Source: Candidatus Obscuribacterales bacterium (GTDB lineage Bacteria > Cyanobacteriota > Vampirovibrionia > Obscuribacterales > Obscuribacteraceae). From it: a stretch of DNA of 64,000 nt. A program made the position numbers and the translations under genes. Positions within the stretch are counted from its first letter, which is position 1. The number at the start of each line of letters is the position of its first letter. The notes beneath the pieces are model-generated. The model saw only the letters and a list, made by a program, of their open reading frames with translations. It did not search any database and was not told the DNA's origin. The stretch is from NCBI GenBank assembly GCA_031292355.1, contig JARLHI010000048.1, positions 1 through 64,000 on the forward strand, written 5' to 3'. Positions 34,945-43,816 of the stretch are shown in pieces.

Positions 34945-35083
34945 TCACCCCAACAGCTGTAAGCCGCTTTGCCGTTTGATAGTTTGACCGTCCCCGTGGG
35001 CAGCTCCCGCTTAGGATGAGAAACCGTGACGAATCCAAGGATTGGTTGGCACAATTTCACGTATTGCCCATATAACTACCATT
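34945..35083 (-). pseudogene. hicA remnant
   Basis: Reading toward hicB, pieces of HicA appear in three frames: REIVPTNP, then FVTVSHPKRELPTGTVK, then IKRQSGLQLLG followed by TGA at 34947-34945. These align with the HicA core (HP..PG.VTVPHPK.ELP.GTL..I.RQAG). At least two frameshifts separate them and the N-terminal part with the catalytic His is missing. The stop lies 3 bases before the hicB start, as in an intact hicAB operon. Confidence 0.6.
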
Positions 35084-35252
35084 TTACATAACGGCACGGA
35101 TAACATAAGTGGTTTCAGTAGTCTGTTTTGAATCAATGGCTGGAATTGAAAGCTGCAAAAAACTCTCCACCTTTGCTGCGTTGAAGCCCGCATGATTGTC
35201 GCCAATCAAATCGAGCAATACTTTGAGGTTCGCTGGATCATGCTTATGGCAA
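35084..35252 (-). pseudogene. Duplicated 3' end of the HD-GYP response-regulator gene
   Basis: This stretch encodes DPANLKVLLDLIGDNHAGFN and ESFLQLSIPAIDSKQT in frame to a TAA at 35084-35086. It closely matches the C-terminal end of the intact gene at 36274 (DPAIVKVLLDLIGDNHEGFN, ESFLQLSIPAIDPKQT). The DNA similarity, by eye well above 80 percent, runs roughly 35119-35250 against 36341-36473. Only the tail of the gene was copied. Confidence 0.75.
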
Positions 35253-35302
35253 TTGACGACCACGCGCTGGACCGGACTCCTTTAAATTAGCAATTATTGC
35301 CA

Positions 35303-35323
35303 TGTACGGAGGTTCGGCGTACA
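35303..35323. promoter_or_regulatory. Candidate TacA operator
   Basis: TGTACG (35303-35308) and CGTACA (35318-35323) form a perfect 6-base inverted repeat with a 9-base spacer, 23 bases before the antitoxin start. A second, TATAC/GTATA (35326-35330 and 35338-35342), overlaps the ribosome-site region. DUF1778 ribbon-helix-helix antitoxins bind such short palindromes in their own promoter. Confidence 0.5.
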
Positions 35324-35345
35324 ATTATACAGTGAGGGTATACTA

Positions 35346-35627
35346 ATGGCAATAAAAGACAAGAAAGAAGAGCGCATCGATGCCAGGCTAACGGCAGAAG
35401 CGAAGCAGCAAATCGACCAAGCGGCTGCTCTGCAAGGTCGTTCGACTTCCGATTTCATGGTTCAGGCTGCCCTTAAAGAAGCCTCCCAGGTAATCGAGCA
35501 GCAAAGAATCATTCGTCTGACGATAGAAGAAAGCTTGGTTTTGGCCGAATTAATGACTGGCGAGTCCAAGGTGAACGAAGCTTCGGTTGCAGCAATGCGT
35601 CGCCACAGAGAGATCATAGGCAGCTAA
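35346..35627 (+). CDS. tacA: TacA-like (DUF1778) ribbon-helix-helix antitoxin
   Basis: 93 residues, full length for DUF1778 antitoxins. The N-terminus is the ribbon-helix-helix (KEERIDARLTAEAKQQIDQAAALQGRSTSDFMVQAALKEA). The C-terminal part (LTIEESLVLAELMTG) would wrap the toxin. GAGGG lies 7 bases before the ATG. It is followed 1 base later by the acetyltransferase toxin, the standard TacA-TacT order. Expected roles are neutralising the toxin and repressing the operon. Confidence 0.88.
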   Translation: MAIKDKKEERIDARLTAEAKQQIDQAAALQGRSTSDFMVQAALKEASQVIEQQRIIRLTIEESLVLAELMTGESKVNEASVAAMRRHREIIGS

Positions 35628-35628
35628 G

Positions 35629-36213
35629 GTGCAAGAAACGCCAAAGCCGTCCCTGGTCATTGTGCCGTGGACGAAAGAACATGACGCCTCGCAGTTCACA
35701 TCGAATCTTGCGAGCATAAAGAAATACATACAAGAACAAGCTCATAGAAATGTTTCAAGCTATACATCTTCTGTTTTTGTTCTGACCGAACCTGGTGACA
35801 TGGTGATTAGAGGCTATTACTCTCTATCCAGCCTCAGCATTGTCTTCAATGAACTGTCTGAGAAAGTTCAGAATAGATTGCCCCGATATCCAGAATGCAG
35901 CGGAATCTTGCTCGGTCGCCTTGGCGTGGATAAGGACTATACACAAAAGCTAAAGCGGGAAACCGGCTCCAAACCTCGCCTTGGAGAACTGCTTTCAGCT
36001 AATGCGCAAATTAGGTGCCTGAAGACATCAAAACATGTGGGCAGTGCACTTCTTGTAATTGACGCGGAGATGCCTAGCAACGACGAACAAAAAGATGGCG
36101 CCCGCGATCCGCTCCCGTTCTATGAGAAATACGGGTTCGTGCCACTGACCGCCAATCCACGCAGAGTAATTAAAACGATGCGCGCTATAGCTGAAGAATT
36201 TAAGACGGTTTAA
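35629..36213 (+). CDS. tacT: TacT-like GNAT acetyltransferase toxin
   Basis: 194 residues from GTG 35629. It shows the GNAT toxin layout: VIRGYYSLSSLSI, LPRYPECSGILLGRLGVDKDY, LLVIDAEM and PLPFYEKYGFVPL with the catalytic-type Tyr. TacT toxins acetylate the amino acid on charged tRNAs and block translation. In typical members the acetyl-CoA loop after VDKDY reads QGKGLGE; here it is TQKLKRETGSKPRLGELL, about six residues longer and without the usual Q/R-x-x-G-x-G/A. Activity is therefore uncertain. Typical members are about 160-175 residues. Confidence 0.82.
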   Translation: MQETPKPSLVIVPWTKEHDASQFTSNLASIKKYIQEQAHRNVSSYTSSVFVLTEPGDMVIRGYYSLSSLSIVFNELSEKVQNRLPRYPECSGILLGRLGVDKDYTQKLKRETGSKPRLGELLSANAQIRCLKTSKHVGSALLVIDAEMPSNDEQKDGARDPLPFYEKYGFVPLTANPRRVIKTMRAIAEEFKTV

Positions 36214-36273
36214 AAAAATCGCTTTGTTCGATCATATTTTGATGCCACTATATGCGATGCACACTTCACACAA

Positions 36274-37404
36274 CTAAACTTGAGATTCAGTAGCGGCCTG
36301 CAGACGAGCCTTTCTTTCCGCTTCAGCCCGATATTGTGTTCCAGTCTGTTTTGGATCAATTGCAGGAATTGAAAGCTGCAAAAAGCTCTCAGAAGCTGCT
36401 GCGTTGAAGCCTTCATGATTGTCGCCAATTAAATCCAGCAATACCTTCACGATGGCTGGATCGAATTGGGTGCCTGCTTGTTTGGACAATTCGGCAATTG
36501 CAGCGTCGTGACCGATTGATTTGCGATAAGGTCTATCAGTAGTCATGGCGTCATATGCATCTGATACCAGAATAATTCTTGCGCCAAGAGGAATTTCTTC
36601 ACCTTTGAGATGATCTGGATAACCAGTACCATTCCAGTATTCATGATGGTGCAGCACATACTCGCGAGTGCGAGCCAGCCCCTTCAATTCACCAATAATT
36701 TGCGCACTGGTGACTGGATGCTTGGACATGATTTCGTGTTCTTCATCGCTCAATTTAGCGGGTTTCCAGAGAATCGACTCAGGCACGCCAATTTTGCCGA
36801 TGTCATGCAAAATTCCAGCTAGTTCTATGTCTTTCAAATGGTCGTCGGGCAATCCAAGCCCTTTTCCGAGCATCACCGCAATGCGACTGACTCTCAAACT
36901 GTGTCCAGCTGTGTAATCACACTTAGCGTCTAGGGCATCAGCAAGAGCGCGAATAGCCCCTGTTGAGAGCTCCTCCAATTGACCGAGCGCGTACTGCAAG
37001 TCACGCACTAACATGTCATTGTTTTCTTTCAGCTCATAAGCTTCGAGGGCGCGGCGCACTGTGAGTTTCAATTCATCTGCGTCCCAAGGTTTAGGGACGT
37101 ACTTGTAAACGTGTCCGGCATTGATGGCATCTATGAGCGCCTGCACATCTGTGTATCCGGTCAATAAAATTTTGATGGCATCGGGGCGCAGGGTAAGACT
37201 TTTTTCAAGCAGCTGAACGCCAGTCATAGAAGGCATTCTCTGGTCGGTGATAATCAAGCTGATTGGCTCTTTTTCGAGAATAGCAACACCTTCGGCGCCG
37301 CTTACGGCTTCGAAAACATCGTGCTCGCTCGACAGCACACGCTTGAGAAGACGCACATTAGCGACCTCATCATCAACAACAAGAATTGGGTGCCTTCTGG
37401 CCAT
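36274..37404 (-). CDS. Response regulator with HD-GYP domain (RpfG-like)
   Basis: 376 residues. The receiver domain spans about 5-120, with the acidic pocket DD at 11-12, phospho-acceptor Asp54 in IITDQRMPSMTG and Lys in YVPKPWDADEL. The HD-GYP domain follows: GHSLRVSRIAVMLGKGLGL, AGILHDIGKIGVPESIL, HHHEYWNGTGYPDHLKGEEIPLGARI and VSDAYDAMTTDRPYR. Catalytic HD and GYP residues are all present, so cyclic-di-GMP hydrolysis is expected. It lies 10 bases after the histidine kinase gene and is surely co-transcribed with it. A copy of its 3' end lies 1.1 kb away. Confidence 0.94.
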   Translation of the reverse strand: MARRHPILVVDDEVANVRLLKRVLSSEHDVFEAVSGAEGVAILEKEPISLIITDQRMPSMTGVQLLEKSLTLRPDAIKILLTGYTDVQALIDAINAGHVYKYVPKPWDADELKLTVRRALEAYELKENNDMLVRDLQYALGQLEELSTGAIRALADALDAKCDYTAGHSLRVSRIAVMLGKGLGLPDDHLKDIELAGILHDIGKIGVPESILWKPAKLSDEEHEIMSKHPVTSAQIIGELKGLARTREYVLHHHEYWNGTGYPDHLKGEEIPLGARIILVSDAYDAMTTDRPYRKSIGHDAAIAELSKQAGTQFDPAIVKVLLDLIGDNHEGFNAAASESFLQLSIPAIDPKQTGTQYRAEAERKARLQAATESQV

Positions 37405-37414
37405 GCTTCACTCT

Positions 37415-39706
37415 CTAATCGGGATCGAAATCCGCGGATGCAGTCTTAACTACCAGGTCTGAGGCTTTCGAATGAATGGGAATACGTACTCGAAACGTAG
37501 TGCCTTTGCCGACTTCCGACTCACACCAGATTTGCCCACCATGTCTTTCGATGATTGAATGACAGATTGACAAGCCCAAACCTGTGCCCTGCCCAACCGG
37601 TTTGGTTGTGTAAAAGGGCTCGAAAATTTTACTCTGAACTTCGGGTTTAATGCCAGTGCCATTGTCACTGATACTGATTAGGACTTTGTTGTTTTCGGTC
37701 TCCACTGTCACTTTGACGCTTGGCTCGGCGACCATTTCTACAGCCTGGGCGGCGTTTGAGAGTAAATTCATCCAGACTTGATTGAGCTGGCCAGGAAAAC
37801 AAAGAATCGGTGGCAGTGTTGCGAATTCGCATTGAACTTGTAACTTGTCTCGTCCGTAATACTGCGAAAGAATTTTAAATGTTGATTCAATCCCCTCTTG
37901 AATCGAAGCTTCTTTGAGTTCTGCTTCATCGAGGCGGCTGAAACTTTTTAAGTTGCGGATGATGTGTCTGATTCGATCCGTTCCTTCATTCAAATCAGCA
38001 AGAATGTTATCGAGATCGGCTACAACAAATTCGTATTTCAGTTCTTTTTTGAGACTTTCAACGATCTGTCTATTCTCATCGGAAGAACCATCAAGAGAAT
38101 TGACAAGCTTCTTTAAATCTTCGAAATAGTTTTTCAAATAAGGCAAATTGCCGTGCACAAAATTGATTGGGTTGTTCAATTCGTGCGCAATACCTGCAAC
38201 AAGACGCCCCAGTGAAGCCATTTTTTCCTGGTGAATAAGCTGCGATTGCATAGAACGCAGCTCTAAATTTTTGGTGTCAAGATTGAGATTCTTTTGCACC
38301 AAATCTGTATTTTTGCGGGATAACTGATCGACAAGCTCAGCATGTTGAATAGCTACAGCCACTTGCCCTGCTACAGAATTGACCAGCTGTAATTCACTGG
38401 GTGTCCACTGTCTTTCAGCATCACGTTCAGCGATTAGCAAAACCCCTTTACTGCGGTCGGCGTATATCATGGGCTTAATAATCAACGAACCCAGATTGAG
38501 ACGATTCAACTCCGCTTGAATGGGGGCAAAAAAGGCATCTTTAGCCGGCTTTTGAAAAACGAATATTTTGATCCATTCACCATCATCGAGATGAACATAG
38601 CTTGATTTTTTGCTCAAAACGAATTCACAAATCTCAGCACCAAAGAACAAATGTTTGCTTGCATCAGGGTCCGCTTCAAGAATAGAAGTGCTCAATGATT
38701 CACAGACAATAGGCAATTCATTGGCGTAAGCACTGGGACAGATAACGGCACAACAGCTGGCATTTAGCGCTTTACCAAGTTCATCAACGGCGGTTTCGAA
38801 AATGGAATTGAGATCAAGGGTGGAGCGCAGTGCTGAATTAATTGAATTGATCAATTTTTCTCTCGCTGCTGTGGCTTTGATTTCGTGAACCAGATCGGTA
38901 TTAGCAACAAGCTGATCGCGCAGACGATTAGCGCTTAAACGCTCGAGTCCCGTCATGTATTCGCAAAAACGTCCCCAGACAAAAGTGACGCTAACAAGCA
39001 GCGCGCTTCGGCCAAGAATGCGCCGCCACAGCTGCTGCGAATACACAGCGGCAAGTCCAGCCTGAGCATTTCGATCGAGTAGATAGGGCAGCAGAGGCGC
39101 ATTTTCCGCAAGCAGAAGGCCTACATATGAAAGCGAAACAAAAAGCGAAGTACCAGTGATACCACGCCGACCAAACGTATAGCTAGAAAGTAAAATCGGC
39201 AACAAATAAAGGACATACAAATCTGACTCGACGCCGTGCGTGTAGTGCACCAGCCCGGTCAGGCTAAGGACATCGCAACCAATTAAAATCGAATTCAACA
39301 CAGGAATAAGCGCTGGCGTATGAATGATGCCACGACTGAGCAAAAGTAAAGCAATGCCTGAATAAACAAGAACACCAAATACAATGGCACCAAGCTGCGG
39401 AAAATCGAGATCGCTATGGGCCATGCACGCCAGCCCAACGCACAGCAAGAGCCCAGCTAGAGCAAACGAAAGGCGAAAATGCAATAACTTTTCAGTTTTT
39501 AAAAATAGCTCTGTTCGACGTTCTGCTCGCAATCGCGCTTCGTAGGAATCCGGGTCGTCATCATCTTGAGACGAATCAGAAGCGCGCCTGCCACCGCTTC
39601 GTTTCTCAACGTAAGCTTCTTCTTGATTTTCTGCTGCTTTATCTATTGCGGGCTGAACATCAGCGTCTACAACAAGCGGCTTGGATAAATCGGTAGCGTC
39701 TGACAT
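37415..39706 (-). CDS. Membrane histidine kinase with GAF domain
   Basis: About 763 residues from ATG 39706 (AAGG 7 bases upstream); a GTG at 39721 is the alternative. A charged N-terminus of about 75 residues precedes six hydrophobic segments (about 80-235). A GAF-like domain comes next (NASCCAVICPSAYANELPIV to LVNSVAGQVAVAIQHAELV). The HisKA box is KMASLGRLVAGIAHELNNPINFVHGNL, and the ATPase has NQVWMNLLSNAAQAVE, SDNGTGIKPEVQSKIFEPF and GTGLGLSICHSIIERHGG. It is expected to phosphorylate the HD-GYP regulator encoded next, linking an unknown membrane or cytosolic signal to cyclic-di-GMP. Confidence 0.94.
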   Translation of the reverse strand: MSDATDLSKPLVVDADVQPAIDKAAENQEEAYVEKRSGGRRASDSSQDDDDPDSYEARLRAERRTELFLKTEKLLHFRLSFALAGLLLCVGLACMAHSDLDFPQLGAIVFGVLVYSGIALLLLSRGIIHTPALIPVLNSILIGCDVLSLTGLVHYTHGVESDLYVLYLLPILLSSYTFGRRGITGTSLFVSLSYVGLLLAENAPLLPYLLDRNAQAGLAAVYSQQLWRRILGRSALLVSVTFVWGRFCEYMTGLERLSANRLRDQLVANTDLVHEIKATAAREKLINSINSALRSTLDLNSIFETAVDELGKALNASCCAVICPSAYANELPIVCESLSTSILEADPDASKHLFFGAEICEFVLSKKSSYVHLDDGEWIKIFVFQKPAKDAFFAPIQAELNRLNLGSLIIKPMIYADRSKGVLLIAERDAERQWTPSELQLVNSVAGQVAVAIQHAELVDQLSRKNTDLVQKNLNLDTKNLELRSMQSQLIHQEKMASLGRLVAGIAHELNNPINFVHGNLPYLKNYFEDLKKLVNSLDGSSDENRQIVESLKKELKYEFVVADLDNILADLNEGTDRIRHIIRNLKSFSRLDEAELKEASIQEGIESTFKILSQYYGRDKLQVQCEFATLPPILCFPGQLNQVWMNLLSNAAQAVEMVAEPSVKVTVETENNKVLISISDNGTGIKPEVQSKIFEPFYTTKPVGQGTGLGLSICHSIIERHGGQIWCESEVGKGTTFRVRIPIHSKASDLVVKTASADFDPD

Positions 39707-39741
39707 GGTCTGACCTTGCACCTGAATGCTTACAGGGAAAC

Positions 39742-41589
39742 TTAAATGTAGTCGGCTGCTCGTTTGTATACTTCTGCTGCTTCAGAGAATTTGCCCAGAT
39801 ACTTCAAAGTAGCGCCCCACGCTTCATAAGAGTCGCCGTCATATGGGTCGATTTTTGTTGCCTGTTCATATTTTTCGATAGCCAGTTCATGCAGCCCCAA
39901 CAGCCCCAGAGTCTTACCCCACGAATAATAAAGTGGTGCGTCTCCTTCATAAACTTCAGTCGCTCGACGAAATACATCGTCAGCTTCGACAAAACGTCCT
40001 TGCGATAAAAATATTTGACCAGCAAGCACATACGCCGGACCATAATTTGCATCTTGTTGCAGAATCGCATCCAGCATTTGCAATGCCAGATCGTGCTGAT
40101 TGCCCTCTTTGTACGCTTTTACGAGAGCAATCCTGGCTTCCACATCGTCGGGCGTGTAGGTCAGTAATTTAGTCGATCGATCGATAACCGCATCGAATTG
40201 CGATGTTTGCAACAGATGATCGATCACTTCTTTTTCTGGTATCAAAACATCTCTGTCATAGCTAACCGCTGACGCATACTCGCTTTTTGCGGCAGCTTCG
40301 TCTCCTAAAATTTCCAGACTGCGAGCCGCGTGCAAATGTCCAAGCCCATAGTCTCTCTTGATGGTCAAACAAGCACCATAGTTTTTCAACGCTGATTCGT
40401 GGTCGCCTGCAGCTGCAAAACAGCAACCAAGAGCGTCAAGCGCCAGATAATTGCGTGGATCTGCTTGCAATGCTCGCTCTAGAAATGGCTTGGCGTCTTC
40501 CATTCTGCCTGCTGCTAAACAAGCGTAACCCGTCCACAAATCAACATCGGGATGATCGAATTTTGCTTGTTGCAAATCGCTCAGCCCATTTAATGCTTCT
40601 CCATATTCGCCTTTAAACAGCTGCGCGATAGCGCGGTACATGTGTACAGTGCCATTTTGCGGCATCTCTTCGGCAGCGCGCGCAAATACATCTGAGGCAA
40701 GGTCGTGCTCGTGCAAGACCATGTTGATCAACCCCAGGTTCAAACGACTATCCCAAACCGATGGTTCAACATCTGCCGCCTGCACTAATTTGTCTGCAGC
40801 TTCTTCGAGTCTACCCTGTCTAAACAGTGCGACACCCCAGTCGTTATAAGCCATCGCTCTCTCTCGAGCGGCCACTCTGCCACCGAGATTGATAATGTCC
40901 TGGTAAATGCGGATCGCTTCGTCATAACGACCAGCCGCTAAAAGAGTAGCAGCCCAGCTTTTACGGATGCCGTAATCATCAGGCTCTATGCCCGAAGCGC
41001 TGGCAAAACACGAGATGGCTTCATTGGTATTACCCATGGTCATGTGCGTTTGCCCCATGCCAATGAAAGGCGCCGCCCATTTGGAATCCAATTGAGTGGC
41101 TCGTTGAAAATGCTGCAATGCCTCGGTAAATTTCCCAAGAGCCAGATTCATCAAACCAGATTGATACTGGGAGACGGCAAGGCCCGGACTCAATTTGCTT
41201 GCTTGATTGAATTGTGCAAGCGCCCCTTGAATATTGCCTGTACCCGCAAGAGCTATGCCCCAATGCAAGTGCCCCAGAGCGAAATCAGGCTTGCGCTCAC
41301 ACGCTTCTTGAAATTGGGGCATCGCTTCGTTCGGCTTATTGACTTTGAGCAGAACCAGTCCAAGCTGATAATGAACATCCGGGTTGTCGGGATAAAGCGA
41401 CAGCGAAGCCTTGAAGTGAGTGATTGCCTGCTCGAAATCACCCATATTGAAACAAAGAACGCCTATTTGATATTGCAACAACGGATCGTTAGGCTGTTGG
41501 TCCGAATACTGAGAAAGCAAGCTATGCGCGTCTTCCCAGCGTCCTTGTAGGACGAGCTCGGTGATAGTTTGCATAACCTTGGCAGCCAT
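39742..41589 (-). CDS. Large cytosolic TPR protein
   Basis: 615 residues made almost wholly of TPR units, about sixteen by eye, starting DPLLQYQIGVLCFNMGDFEQAITHFKASL and ending AYEAWGATLKYLGKFSEAAEVYKRA. The canonical spacing W/L-G-Y-A-A-P is good throughout. There is no signal peptide or membrane segment. It is the first gene of a probable operon with the histidine kinase (35 bases away) and the HD-GYP regulator, and so may be a scaffold or input partner of this two-component system. It could also be part of a wider glycan or peptide-handling complex; the sequence does not say. Confidence 0.85.
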   Translation of the reverse strand: MAAKVMQTITELVLQGRWEDAHSLLSQYSDQQPNDPLLQYQIGVLCFNMGDFEQAITHFKASLSLYPDNPDVHYQLGLVLLKVNKPNEAMPQFQEACERKPDFALGHLHWGIALAGTGNIQGALAQFNQASKLSPGLAVSQYQSGLMNLALGKFTEALQHFQRATQLDSKWAAPFIGMGQTHMTMGNTNEAISCFASASGIEPDDYGIRKSWAATLLAAGRYDEAIRIYQDIINLGGRVAARERAMAYNDWGVALFRQGRLEEAADKLVQAADVEPSVWDSRLNLGLINMVLHEHDLASDVFARAAEEMPQNGTVHMYRAIAQLFKGEYGEALNGLSDLQQAKFDHPDVDLWTGYACLAAGRMEDAKPFLERALQADPRNYLALDALGCCFAAAGDHESALKNYGACLTIKRDYGLGHLHAARSLEILGDEAAAKSEYASAVSYDRDVLIPEKEVIDHLLQTSQFDAVIDRSTKLLTYTPDDVEARIALVKAYKEGNQHDLALQMLDAILQQDANYGPAYVLAGQIFLSQGRFVEADDVFRRATEVYEGDAPLYYSWGKTLGLLGLHELAIEKYEQATKIDPYDGDSYEAWGATLKYLGKFSEAAEVYKRAADYI

Positions 41590-41736
41590 ATCGCGTTCGC
41601 GTAATCAAAAAAGTCGACTGAAACCGGTTGAGAGCTCGGTAAATACCGTTCTCACGTCAATATTAATAGACTTGAGAACATTTGGCAGGTTTTCTTGGAG
41701 AAATTGTTCATCGATTTGCCTGCTCTGAATCGAAAC

Positions 41737-42954
41737 TCAATAGAGGACGTGAGAGTGGGCCAGAGCATAACCACGCATACTAAAGAAAATAGCCAGTACA
41801 AAAAAACAAATTGAAAGCTGAGCGAGCCAAAACATGGCCACCACCTGCCACTCACGCACTCCTTTTTCGGCGAACACCATTTCGTAATGATGATGCAGTG
41901 GTGCCATGCGAAATAGCCGCTTGCCTTCACCAGGAAGACGCGTGGTGAGCTTGGTAAGAATAAGTTTCGCTTGCGAAATAGGCACCGCTGGAGTATAGGG
42001 CTTAGTCAATTTGTAGTAAGAAATCTGCGCAAGCACCGAAATCGTCTCGACAATATAAATGAGCATCAGCGGTATGAAAAGTAGAACTATTCCGCCGACC
42101 GCGCCGAGTGCTCCAATCAGTCCACCCAAGAAAAGACTGCCAGTATCGCCCATAAAAACCTTCGCGGGGTATTTATTGAATAACAAAAAGCCAAAGAGGC
42201 TAGCTGCACTCACAATGCAAAGCAAACCAAGATCATTTTGACCAGAGACAAAAAAGATTGTGCCCATGGTAAGCAGAACTAAAAACGACGTTCCACCAGC
42301 TAATCCGTCCATACCGTCGTGCAAATTAACAGCATTTGTTGTAGCAGGAATCAAAAAAGTTGAAAGGATCAATGTAACTGCAGGCGGCACCATTACCGAT
42401 AGCGGTTCGCCCGCGCCACCTGCAAATATAGAATTGGAATCATGAGGCAGCCAAATATAATTCGGCGAGCAACAGGTGCCTCCGCTTATAAGAGGGCAAC
42501 AGCTATGGAGCCAGTCAACCAGAGGAAACTCAAAAATAATCACAAGCCCTAAAGCAAATCCGGTCACAGTCTCAACGACCAGCCGCAGCTTTTCAGAGAC
42601 GCCTTTGTTTGACTTCTGCATGACCTTGGCCATGTCGTCTGCCAGTCCTAGAAATCCACAGATTGAGGCGACTATCAGAATCAGAGCAATAGGCAAATTG
42701 AAAGTCTTGTACCAGAACGACACACCTAAACAAGTCAAAACCGTCGCCAACCAAAAACAAACACCGCCAGCAGTTGGCGTTTTGGCTTTATGAGCGTGAC
42801 TTTTTGGACCTTCTTCGCGAAGGTATTGTTGTATTTGAAATTGCTTGAGTAGCTTGATATATACGGGCAAGCCGCAAACGCATATAGCCCAAGAAGCCAG
42901 AGCCGGCACCAGTATCATCCACTGGGTCAAATCTGAGAACTCTTCTTTGAACAA
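41737..42954 (-). CDS. mraY: Phospho-N-acetylmuramoyl-pentapeptide transferase
   Basis: 405 residues, longer than the usual about 360. Ten or so membrane segments. Signature motifs are present: SHAHKAKTPTAGG, LGLADDMAKVMQ with the Asp pair, NAVNLHDGMDGLAGG, FNKYPAKVFMGDTGSLFLGG and the RMAPLHHHYEM histidine cluster. It transfers phospho-MurNAc-pentapeptide to undecaprenyl phosphate, forming lipid I. The extra length is a periplasmic loop (about residues 150-190, CCPLISGGTCCSPNYIWLPH) with several cysteines. It stands outside a dcw cluster, 7 bases after the DprA-like gene. Confidence 0.93.
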   Translation of the reverse strand: MFKEEFSDLTQWMILVPALASWAICVCGLPVYIKLLKQFQIQQYLREEGPKSHAHKAKTPTAGGVCFWLATVLTCLGVSFWYKTFNLPIALILIVASICGFLGLADDMAKVMQKSNKGVSEKLRLVVETVTGFALGLVIIFEFPLVDWLHSCCPLISGGTCCSPNYIWLPHDSNSIFAGGAGEPLSVMVPPAVTLILSTFLIPATTNAVNLHDGMDGLAGGTSFLVLLTMGTIFFVSGQNDLGLLCIVSAASLFGFLLFNKYPAKVFMGDTGSLFLGGLIGALGAVGGIVLLFIPLMLIYIVETISVLAQISYYKLTKPYTPAVPISQAKLILTKLTTRLPGEGKRLFRMAPLHHHYEMVFAEKGVREWQVVAMFWLAQLSICFFVLAIFFSMRGYALAHSHVLY

Positions 42955-42961
42955 ATCTTGC

Positions 42962-43483
42962 TCAGTCTAGGTAGAAGCTGGTGACTATCTTGCGACGCTC
43001 TTTAGCGTAGCTAACCGACTCTAATAGTGTATGACTGGTGTGATACAAGAAGCAAATTATTTGTTGCGACCGGTCGATAATTTCATGGTTGCAAAGCTTA
43101 CTAGCATCAGCAAGAGTCATATTGCGTCGATCAGGATATTCAACGATATGCTTTACGCCTATCATCAGATCCTGCACGTCAGCTGGTTGCTGGGCGATTG
43201 TCTGAGGCAGGATAATTTCCAGACGGTCTGGATTAGCGCGCTGACCGCCTTTGATCACTGCCATGTTGCATCCGTTAGCACCACCACTGGTGACAACCTG
43301 GTTGCCAGACAGAACTAAGGCATAACTGAGCATTTCTACCAGTTGTTGGTGAGTCAATGGCAAATTTCGTGTGCCGATTATGGCGACACGTCTGGGACCA
43401 GACTGTTGAATTAAAAGTAACTCTTGGGCTAATTCGTCGACTGTGGGGATCGTAGCCGATGCGCTTGGTTCAAAGGAAGCCAT
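42962..43483 (-). CDS. Small DprA-like Rossmann protein
   Basis: 173 residues. The Rossmann-type core RRVAIIGTRNLPLTHQQLVEMLSYALVLSGNQVVTSGGANGCNMAVIKGGQRANP matches the nucleotide- or DNA-binding fold of DprA/LOG proteins. It is shorter than DprA (about 300-370) and has neither the SAM nor the winged-helix domain. Similar short proteins are common in cyanobacteria. The role is not established. It is immediately upstream of mraY on the same strand and probably co-transcribed with it. Confidence 0.72.
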   Translation of the reverse strand: MASFEPSASATIPTVDELAQELLLIQQSGPRRVAIIGTRNLPLTHQQLVEMLSYALVLSGNQVVTSGGANGCNMAVIKGGQRANPDRLEIILPQTIAQQPADVQDLMIGVKHIVEYPDRRNMTLADASKLCNHEIIDRSQQIICFLYHTSHTLLESVSYAKERRKIVTSFYLD

Positions 43484-43816
43484 TAAGTTTGTACCGTTGT
43501 TCCGGGGCGTGATAAGATTTCAAATTGAGCAATAAGCCCTTAGATTACTGCTTCTGGCATTTTCTGACGCACCGCTCACTCAGCTATTTACAAGTTTTAA
43601 TCAACAGTCTGAAAAATCAGACAAATCTTGTCGATAAGAGTGATTGCGGAAGCGCTTTAATGCAGAGAGAGCACCTAGGTGATGCTCAACCGGTCCGAAT
43701 CATATCATGATTCAGCATCGAAGCTTGTCATGAGCGACCGCGAATGAGTAAATCTGGCACATATCGAAAGGGAAGACCTGGAGTTAGCCCAGTAACCAGT
43801 AAGAGGGATCATATAG
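43484..43816. other. Intergenic region between divergent dprA-like and pcrA genes
   Basis: A 333-base region with no credible gene. It must carry the promoters for both divergent units. Short complementary bits exist (CTGA...TCAG near 43610) but no strong hairpin, repeat or recognisable operator was seen. AGAGGG at 43801-43806 is the ribosome site of the helicase gene. Confidence 0.5.

Noticed and set aside
34707-35060. 117-residue minus-strand protein overlapping hicB
   Set aside because: Its front is part of the broken hicA and the rest is an out-of-frame reading of hicB.
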